From JAIXWP01 sp964428835 (GTDB lineage: Bacteria; Bacteroidota; Bacteroidia; Flavobacteriales_D; Sanyastnellaceae): 64,000 bases of DNA. Shown one piece after another: positions 58,290-64,000 of this stretch. The stretch's first letter is position 1; every line of letters starts with the position of its first letter. The stretch covers positions 1 to 64,000 of the forward strand of contig CAYRZQ010000018.1 of assembly GCA_964428835.1 (NCBI GenBank), in the 5' to 3' direction. The position numbers and the translations under genes are program-made. The notes below the pieces were generated by a model. That model saw nothing but the letters and a program-made list of their open reading frames with translations. It was not told the DNA's origin and did no database searches.

Positions 58290-58703
58290 ATGACTATTGA
58301 GTATCCCGCCAAAATAATCCTAGCTTGGGCAGAGGCCATCAAAGGCAATCGCGATATCCGCGACTGGCTCATGACCAACGGCTATCCCGAACTAGGACTC
58401 TTCGTCTTCGCTCTACATAACAAAGACGAGGCAAGACAATGGCTCATAGAAAATGGTCACCCACACCTGATGGCGCTTATCAACGGCGCCGAGGGTAACA
58501 AAAATGCCATTCTTTGGCTGCGCAAATTCAACCTCGATGTACTAGAGAAAATGGCACTCGTCGGCGACAACGACGAAAACGCTCTGCTGTGGCTGCTCGA
58601 AAACAATTGGCCTGATCTGGCAAAAGTGGCCATCAATATCAGAGCCGTCAAAAATGAAATCGACCAAAACAACAACGACATTCACAGGATTTCGCCTGAT
58701 TAA
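58290..58703 (+). CDS. Small helical-repeat protein, unknown function
   Basis: A 137-aa soluble protein made almost entirely of four copies of an about 25-residue unit with the pattern N-x-x-A-x-x-W-L-x-x-N-G/N-x-x-x-L: GNRDIRDWLMTNGYPEL, NKDEARQWLIENGHPHL, NKNAILWLRKFNLDVL and DENALLWLLENNWPDL, each followed by an apolar helix. This predicts an alpha-solenoid. A short charged C-terminus (KNEIDQNNNDIHRISPD) follows. I recall similar unannotated proteins in Flavobacteriia but know no function. It lies 36 nt before the M16 peptidase gene on the same strand, which has a possible own -7 box at 58716. Confidence 0.75.
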   Translation: MTIEYPAKIILAWAEAIKGNRDIRDWLMTNGYPELGLFVFALHNKDEARQWLIENGHPHLMALINGAEGNKNAILWLRKFNLDVLEKMALVGDNDENALLWLLENNWPDLAKVAINIRAVKNEIDQNNNDIHRISPD

Positions 58704-58739
58704 CTTTGTTGTCCTTACTTTTGAAGCCAATTATCTGTT

Positions 58740-59969
58740 ATGGTTGAACCCATTATTTTTTCTTTGAAAAATGGTATTCGTGTTGTGCACCAACCCCTCG
58801 ATAGAGAGGTAGCACACTGCGGTATCATGATCGCAGCAGGCAGTAGAGACGAATTAGAAGATGAACATGGCCTCGCGCACTTCATGGAACATTGTCTCTT
58901 TAAAGGGACCAAAAAAAGAAAGACTTTTCATATTCTAAGCCGCCTAGACGCAGTGGGAGGGGAGATCAACGCTTTCACCGCAAAGGAGGAAACGTGGATT
59001 CACGCGAGCTTTCTCAAAGAAGACTATGAAAGAGCCATTGAATTGATTGCAGACATTTCTTTCAACGCGGTTTTTCCAAAAAAAGAAATTGATAAAGAAA
59101 AGGAAGTCATCATCGATGAAATCAATTCCTACAAAGACTCACCTTCCGAAATGATTTTCGAAGACTTCGATGCGCGTCTTTTTGGCAAACATCCAATGGG
59201 AAAATCAATTTTAGGAACGGAAGAGTCAGTTAAAAAGCTCACAGGAACGCACCTTACAGGCTTTCGTAAACGCAACTTCACCTCCGATAATTTGATCTTC
59301 GCTTCTGCTGGTAAAATTGATCTTCAAAAGCTGACTTATTATTTAGAAAAATATTTTGGTGAACATAAATTGCCTTCTGGCAAAGTGAAGAGAAAGGCGT
59401 TTAGAAATTACAAGCCTTTCAATGAAACAGTGTTGAAGGATATACATCAGGTGCATTATGTGATGGGCACCAAGACGTATGATTACAATGATAAGAAACG
59501 CCCGGGATTGAGTCTCCTCAATAATATTCTAGGCGGTCCTGCGATGAATAACAGACTTAGTTTGAATATTCGTGAAAAGCACGGCATCGCTTATCATATC
59601 GACTCTACCTACGCTCCATTTTCAGATACTGGTATCTTTTCTATATACCTCGGAACGGATAAAAACAACCTTGCTAAAAGTCAAGCTCTGATTTCTAAAG
59701 AATTGAATAGCTTGGTTGAAAAACCGCTGACCGACCGTCAGCTAAAAGAGGCGAAGAAACAAATCATCGGACAAATTGCGCTCGCTCAGGATAGCGGCGC
59801 TGCGATCATGTTCAATTTGGGAAAAAGCCTTCAGCTCTTCAACCGCATCGATTCGCTGGAAGATGTATTTAAAAAAGTGGATGAAATGACTGCAAGCCAT
59901 TTACAAGAGATTGCAGAGGAGGTTTTCGATCCAAAGCAGATGAGTCATTTAATTTATAGTTATGCATAA
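58740..59969 (+). CDS. M16 family zinc peptidase
   Basis: A 409-aa insulinase/mitochondrial-processing-peptidase-like protease. The inverted zinc motif HxxEH is in GLAHFMEHCLFKGT (about residues 47-60), with the downstream Glu ligand in EINAFTAKEETWIHASFLKEDYERAIELIADI. The second half (KKRPGLSLLNNILGGPAMNNRLSLNIREKHGIAYHIDS) is the inactive M16 lobe. There is no signal peptide, so it is cytoplasmic or secreted by another route. A TACTTTTG box at 58716-58723 may be its -7 element. A bidirectional terminator follows. Confidence 0.93.
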   Translation: MVEPIIFSLKNGIRVVHQPLDREVAHCGIMIAAGSRDELEDEHGLAHFMEHCLFKGTKKRKTFHILSRLDAVGGEINAFTAKEETWIHASFLKEDYERAIELIADISFNAVFPKKEIDKEKEVIIDEINSYKDSPSEMIFEDFDARLFGKHPMGKSILGTEESVKKLTGTHLTGFRKRNFTSDNLIFASAGKIDLQKLTYYLEKYFGEHKLPSGKVKRKAFRNYKPFNETVLKDIHQVHYVMGTKTYDYNDKKRPGLSLLNNILGGPAMNNRLSLNIREKHGIAYHIDSTYAPFSDTGIFSIYLGTDKNNLAKSQALISKELNSLVEKPLTDRQLKEAKKQIIGQIALAQDSGAAIMFNLGKSLQLFNRIDSLEDVFKKVDEMTASHLQEIAEEVFDPKQMSHLIYSYA

Positions 59970-59989
59970 GTTTTTCATCTAAAAATAAA

Positions 59990-60013
59990 AAAAGCCCTCG
60001 AAAGAGGGCTTTT
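59990..60013. terminator. Bidirectional intrinsic terminator
   Basis: A perfect 10-bp stem (AAAAGCCCTC 59990-59999, GAGGGCTTTT 60004-60013) with a GAAA loop is flanked by A-rich sequence on the left and T-rich sequence on the right, so it works on both strands. It separates the converging M16 peptidase and DUF4920 genes. Confidence 0.9.
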
Positions 60014-60019
60014 GTATTT

Positions 60020-60610
60020 TTAGTGAGAATGTCCGTCTCCTTCGTGGTGATCGTGACCATCACCTTCATGATGATCATGTCCATCACCTTCGTGGTGCTC
60101 ATGATTGTGTTCGGTTGGCTTATATCCTTCGATCATGATGCCATCTGCCATGAATGCAATTCCTTCTTTTGGTTCTGTAATAGCTGCAATTTCTTCTGCA
60201 GACTTACCAGCATCTTCAGCATAGTGTTTCAAATCTTCTACTGGTGTAACCTCGCGGAATGCCCAGCCACTAACGGTACACTTTAAATCTGCTGCACCAC
60301 TCGTCGGAACGAAGAATCCATAATCCTTCATTCTTACCATTATCGTTTCTCCATTAGCAAGTTTCACATCCATCCAACAGCCTTTCTTGCTGCAAGTCTC
60401 CTGAATGACGCCAGTGAACTTCACTTGTACGCTGTCTTTGCCATTGAGCATGGTAGCAATGCTATCTACAGGGATGGCGCCGCTTGGGTCAAACTGCGCT
60501 CCGTAGAAGTTTGCCTCAACTTTGTTTTCTGTTGCTGCATGATTGTGATTGCTATGGTCACAGCCACCCATCATCAATGAAGCTGCAATAAAGAAGAAGT
60601 ATTTTTTCAT
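60020..60610 (-). CDS. DUF4920 lipoprotein with His-rich tail
   Basis: A 196-aa protein. The lipoprotein signal is MKKYFFFIAASLMMGGC (Cys17), followed by a His-rich segment (DHSNHNHAA). The core (about residues 32-150) has KFTGVIQETCSKKGCWMDVKLANGETIMVRMKDYGFFVPTSGA, with the CxxxGCW motif of DUF4920, an OB-like family suspected of metal or redox roles. The last 29 residues are a tandem of an 8-residue unit (GDGHDHHE) repeated three times, dense in His and Asp/Glu, suited to binding Zn, Cu or Ni. No metal transporter is adjacent. Confidence 0.86.
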   Translation of the reverse strand: MKKYFFFIAASLMMGGCDHSNHNHAATENKVEANFYGAQFDPSGAIPVDSIATMLNGKDSVQVKFTGVIQETCSKKGCWMDVKLANGETIMVRMKDYGFFVPTSGAADLKCTVSGWAFREVTPVEDLKHYAEDAGKSAEEIAAITEPKEGIAFMADGIMIEGYKPTEHNHEHHEGDGHDHHEGDGHDHHEGDGHSH

Positions 60611-60666
60611 TTTGTTCTAATAATTAGGACGCGAATTTATGAATCAACTGATTTAGAATCTTTGTT

Positions 60667-62700
60667 TTACATTTTTTTTATGATGAATTCTGTTCTTCTG
60701 TTTTGAGCGCGGCCTTCATCGGTGTTATTGTCTGCTATGGGTTTGGTCTCGCCATATCCTTTTGAGGTGAGCCTTTTTCCTTCTACACCTTTAGAAACGA
60801 GATATCGCAACACTTCATAACTTCTTTCCATCGAGAGCGCGAGGTTGGCATCATCGTTACCCACATTATCCGTGTGCCCCGCTATTTCAATCGAAATATT
60901 GGGATGCTCGATAAGATATTTGGCGAACTCATCCAATATCAATAAGGACTTATTATCAATCTCAGCGAGCGAAGTGGCATAATAAATATCATTTATAACG
61001 AAAGATTTTCCTGTTTCCGATACGTCCGCACTCATATTGAGCTTGGCCACCACTGGTGGTTTGGTATCCTCTTTTCGTGCCACTACTTTGGTATTGAAGG
61101 CCACGTCTTCACCGGTCACTGCTACCAATACGTCTTCTTTCTTTGTCATTTTTACGACCGCAGCATATTTACCATCGTCATTGTTCACCTTCACCTTTTC
61201 CACCACATTGCTCTGCGCGTATTTGATTTCGACATTGGCATTGGTTGGTATGTCGCCGCTTTTGGTTTTCACTTCACCTTTTAAAATCATCACTTTTTCG
61301 GGCTTCGCTTTTTCAGGCATTTTGAATTCGTACACATCCCAGCCGCGCTGATTGTTGAGGTTTTGTGCACCAAAGTAGGCCACTTCGCCATCGCTAGCTA
61401 CCACAATTCCCAATTCATCTTTTTCTGAATTGATGGGATACCCAATATTGATTGGCTCCGAAAAACTTCCGTCGTCATTCATTTTACAATAATAAATATC
61501 CAATCCGCCTACTCCCGGATGCCCGTCACTTGAGAAGTAGAGCGAGCGGCTATCGCTGTGCATATAGGGCGCTTTGTCGCGACCTTTCGTATTAATACTC
61601 GGGGGCAAGGGCACGGCTTGTCCCCAACTGCCATCCGCTTGTCTCTTGCTAACGAAAATATCTGTCGTGTAGTTTCCGTCGGCATCTTTCATACACTCGG
61701 CTCTGGCTGCGGCAAAGAACAAATACTGCCCATCGCCACTGAGGGAGGGCTGCGATTCCCAGCCATCGCTATTCACAAGGCTACTCAACTCTTCCAGTGC
61801 TGACCACACATATTTTTTCTCTCCAGTTTTTTCATCCGTAGTCAATGAATATTTTGCACTGAATAGGTCAAAATTCTCTGGAAGTTTTGGCTTCGGATTT
61901 TTCTTTGCAATGATGAGTTCTTTGTTATCCACCGAAATCGTTGCACCTCCAATGTTATCGCCCAAATTGAACGGCGGTGGCAGCGGACTTCCGTTGTCAA
62001 ATGTGGCATTGATATCGGGGCGCATGCTCCACGTAAACTCCTCCACAATCTTGGCAGTGAAATCTCCTTTCGCTTGTCGCTCAAATTTTCTGGTGTAAAA
62101 CATAATCTCACCATCAGGCGAAATGAGCGGCAAATAATCATCGCTGGTGCTCGATACTCCCGCTACTTTGATAGGCTTGAATTCGATATTTCCACCATAA
62201 ATCTCTTTGTACTTTTTGATGGAAGGCAGCGCTTGCGATACTTCATCGTATTTCTTTTGATAGTCTTTTTCAAACTTGCTCGGGTCACTATCGGGAAATC
62301 GCTGGAACTTCTCAAAATAAGCCATAGCTTCATCATAGCGCTTTTCCGCATAGGCCATGGCTCCAAGGAAATAGTAGGGTTCAGAATGATATTCAGCACA
62401 ATTTTCAATCAGCTTTTCCAAATGTCTTTTGGCCAGTCCAAAATCAGATCCTGATCTTTTTGCTCTCAAAAATTCAAGCTCACCTGCCCGTTGCAGACAA
62501 GGCATGCAGTTAGGATCTTCTTCCAGTGCTTTATCCAAAAACTCTGTGCGCTGCGGCTGATCATATTTTTTTGTGTCTTTACTCTGCTCAAAATACTTCA
62601 ACGCTTTGCCCGCTGGTTCGGCGGTACAGAGGTCTTGAGCATTTGAAAATGTGGTGCTGAACAGCACCGAAACGACGATGAAAAAACTCTTTCTTTTCAA
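60667..62700 (-). CDS. PorE-like OmpA family protein (TPR, beta-propeller, OmpA)
   Basis: A 677-aa envelope protein. The signal peptide is MKRKSFFIVVSVLFSTTFSNA. TPR helices follow (residues about 25-150: YYFLGAMAYAEKRYDEAMAYFEKFQ). Then come PD40/WD40-like propeller blades (about 190-460: LPLISPDGEIMFYTRK, QPSLSGDGQYLFFAA, SLYFSSDGHPGVGGLDIY), a small carboxypeptidase-like beta domain (about 480-560) and a C-terminal OmpA domain (ISIEIAGHTDNVGNDDANLALSMERSYEVLRYL). This is the domain order of PorE, which links the T9SS to peptidoglycan in Porphyromonas, but Bacteroidota carry several paralogues with the same order, so PorE itself is not proven. It is divergent from the aldo/keto reductase. 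Confidence 0.88.
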   Translation of the reverse strand: MKRKSFFIVVSVLFSTTFSNAQDLCTAEPAGKALKYFEQSKDTKKYDQPQRTEFLDKALEEDPNCMPCLQRAGELEFLRAKRSGSDFGLAKRHLEKLIENCAEYHSEPYYFLGAMAYAEKRYDEAMAYFEKFQRFPDSDPSKFEKDYQKKYDEVSQALPSIKKYKEIYGGNIEFKPIKVAGVSSTSDDYLPLISPDGEIMFYTRKFERQAKGDFTAKIVEEFTWSMRPDINATFDNGSPLPPPFNLGDNIGGATISVDNKELIIAKKNPKPKLPENFDLFSAKYSLTTDEKTGEKKYVWSALEELSSLVNSDGWESQPSLSGDGQYLFFAAARAECMKDADGNYTTDIFVSKRQADGSWGQAVPLPPSINTKGRDKAPYMHSDSRSLYFSSDGHPGVGGLDIYYCKMNDDGSFSEPINIGYPINSEKDELGIVVASDGEVAYFGAQNLNNQRGWDVYEFKMPEKAKPEKVMILKGEVKTKSGDIPTNANVEIKYAQSNVVEKVKVNNDDGKYAAVVKMTKKEDVLVAVTGEDVAFNTKVVARKEDTKPPVVAKLNMSADVSETGKSFVINDIYYATSLAEIDNKSLLILDEFAKYLIEHPNISIEIAGHTDNVGNDDANLALSMERSYEVLRYLVSKGVEGKRLTSKGYGETKPIADNNTDEGRAQNRRTEFIIKKM

Positions 62701-62781
62701 TGAAATCTCTCTTTGCGGTTTGTCCGAAAGTTATGCATTTTTTTATGAATAAAAAGAAGATTTCTTTTGTTCTTTTGCTAC

Positions 62782-63765
62782 ATGAAGTACAGAAGATTAG
62801 GAAAATCAGGATTGCAAGTGAGCGAACTTTCATTCGGTTCGTGGATCACCTTTGCCAATCAAATTGAAAATGGTATCAGTGAAAAATTGATGGACATCGC
62901 CTACGATGCGGGTGTCAACTTCTTCGACAATGCAGAAGTCTATGCCGCAGGAAAAAGCGAAGAGGTGATGGGGGATATTTTGAAGAAAAAAGCTTGGGCG
63001 CGCGACACTTACATCGTGAGCAGCAAGGCTTTTTTTGGCGCTGGCGGCAAACTGCCCACCCAGCGCGGACTTCACCGCAAACATTTAGTAGAGGCTTGTG
63101 AAGCGGCGCTCAAACGATTGAAAGTCGATTACCTCGATTTATACTTCTGCCACCGTCCTGACAAAGAGACACCGATGGAAGAGACCGTGTGGACGATGCA
63201 CCAGCTCATCATGCAAGGCAAGATTCTCTATTGGGGAACATCCGAATGGAGCGCGCAAGAAATCATGGAAGCGCACATGGTGGCGCAGCGCTACAACCTC
63301 ATCGGACCGACGATGGAACAGCCGCAATACAACATGCTCACCCGCCGCAAAGTGGAGGTGGAGTATGCGCAGATTTATAAAACCGTAGGCCTCGGCACCA
63401 CCATTTGGTCGCCACTAGCTAGCGGTTACCTCACGGGAAAATACATCGGTCAAAAGCCGACCGACTCACGCCTACAGCGCGATGAACTCAACTGGTTGGC
63501 GGAACGAACATTCACAGAAGAAAATGAAAACCGTGTGATGCGTTTGCAAGAATTTGCTCGTGATTTAGGCATTTCTCTTCCAAAATTGGGTGTAGCGTGG
63601 TGTTTGAAAAATCAAAACGTAAGTACCGTTATCCTCGGTGCTAGCAAGCCCGAACAATTGATTGAAACACTCGCCGCGGCAGATGCAGTGGACCTTTTGA
63701 CAAATGAAGTGATGGAAAAAATTGAAGACATTCTTCAAAACAAACCAGCACACCCACCATATTGA
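62782..63765 (+). CDS. Aldo/keto reductase
   Basis: A 327-aa NADPH-dependent aldo/keto reductase of the AKR6 (potassium-channel beta-subunit)/YghZ-like branch. Catalytic residues are visible: Asp and Tyr in NFFDNAEVYAAGKSEEVMG, Lys in IVSSKAFFGAGGK and His in LYFCHRPDKETPME. The segment LGTTIWSPLASGYLTGKY and the C-terminal VSTVILGASKPEQLIE bind the cofactor. The start at 62782 (MKYRRLGKSGLQVS) is the family N-terminus. The substrate, probably reactive aldehydes or methylglyoxal, is inferred. It lies 5 nt before trmD. Confidence 0.93.
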   Translation: MKYRRLGKSGLQVSELSFGSWITFANQIENGISEKLMDIAYDAGVNFFDNAEVYAAGKSEEVMGDILKKKAWARDTYIVSSKAFFGAGGKLPTQRGLHRKHLVEACEAALKRLKVDYLDLYFCHRPDKETPMEETVWTMHQLIMQGKILYWGTSEWSAQEIMEAHMVAQRYNLIGPTMEQPQYNMLTRRKVEVEYAQIYKTVGLGTTIWSPLASGYLTGKYIGQKPTDSRLQRDELNWLAERTFTEENENRVMRLQEFARDLGISLPKLGVAWCLKNQNVSTVILGASKPEQLIETLAAADAVDLLTNEVMEKIEDILQNKPAHPPY

Positions 63766-63770
63766 GCACG

Positions 63771-64000
63771 ATGAGAATAGACATTCTGACCATATTGCCG
63801 CGCTTGCTCGATGGGCCTTTTGCCGATTCCATTTTGGAACGTGCGCAACAAAAAGGCATTTGTGAAATTCACATTCACAACATCCGCGACTATAGCACCC
63901 ACAAGCAAAAACAAGTAGACGACTATCAGTTTGGCGGCGGCGCAGGCATGGTGATGATGATACAACCCATTGCAGATTGCATCGACAAATTGAAATCAGA
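63771..64000 (+). CDS. trmD: tRNA (guanine-37-N1)-methyltransferase, partial at window edge
   Basis: The first 76 residues of TrmD: MRIDILTILPRLLDGPFADS, then ERAQQKGICEIHIHNIRDYS and HKQKQVDDYQFGGGAGMVMM. The D-D-x-x-x-GGGAGM signature is diagnostic for this knotted SPOUT enzyme that makes m1G37 and prevents +1 frameshifting. The gene is cut by the window end with no stop in view. It starts 5 nt after the aldo/keto reductase stop, suggesting cotranscription. Confidence 0.95.
   Translation, partial: MRIDILTILPRLLDGPFADSILERAQQKGICEIHIHNIRDYSTHKQKQVDDYQFGGGAGMVMMIQPIADCIDKLKS

Overview
The window is a housekeeping-rich chromosomal segment of a Bacteroidota bacterium, most likely of the order Flavobacteriales. 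Four things point there. Promoters follow the Bacteroidota pattern (TTG or TTTG, 17-20 nt, TAnnTTTG) instead of E. coli -35/-10 boxes. Several secreted proteins end in a type IX secretion (T9SS) sorting domain, and a PorE-like OmpA protein is present. A nearly complete menaquinone cluster is present. Lineage-typical families occur (DUF2851, DUF3078, DUF4402, DUF4920, TonB-dependent receptor with carboxypeptidase-like N-domain). A run of 100 N at 57080-57179 shows that this is a draft scaffold. No prophage, IS element, CRISPR array or other mobile element was seen.

Layout. 1-2143: two secreted-protein genes set in repeat-rich intergenic DNA. 2249-17132 (minus strand): the information-processing block, read as rpsU, xerC, hpf, four tRNAs (Thr-TGT, Tyr-GTA, Gly-TCC, Thr-GGT), tuf, tRNA-Trp, secE, nusG, rplK, rplA, rplJ, rplL, rpoB, rpoC. 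It is punctuated by hairpins. The four-tRNA/tuf order is that of the E. coli thrU-tyrU-glyT-thrT-tufB unit. 17188-25589: acyl-CoA dehydrogenase, apt, a helix-hairpin-helix protein, an AGCS symporter, dnaX (read in two frames across an 11-A run) and two glycosyltransferases. 25660-36533: TonB-dependent receptor, S4 protein, GNAT, aminotransferase, Crp/Fnr regulator, a large PNGase F-like T9SS protein and small proteins. 36655-37773: rpsF-rpsR-rplI. 37849-45204: uvrB, a secreted serine endopeptidase, a GT2 glycosyltransferase, an ECF sigma factor and rsmG.

46160-54716 holds the menaquinone operon: hotdog thioesterase, menF, menD, menB, menA, a multi-pass membrane protein, menC, menE, then rdgB. 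accA follows. 55869-64000 carries envelope genes (a truncated OmpA-like lipoprotein running into the N gap, a DUF3078 barrel protein, a helical-repeat protein, an M16 peptidase, a His-tailed DUF4920 lipoprotein, a PorE-like protein), an aldo/keto reductase and the start of trmD at the window edge.

Most notable observations: (1) dnaX needs a -1 shift, or transcript slippage, on an A11 run followed by a hairpin to make tau; (2) 45244-45345 has tandem hairpins whose G-U wobbles fit only the minus strand, ending in an intrinsic terminator, which makes a candidate structured RNA; (3) a PNGase F-like enzyme whose catalytic domain is split by a LamG-bearing insert, with a perfect 15-bp inverted repeat over its start codon; (4) candidate control elements at rplK, rpsF, rplL-rpoB and the tRNA-tuf promoter. 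All calls are from reading the sequence; no database search was run.
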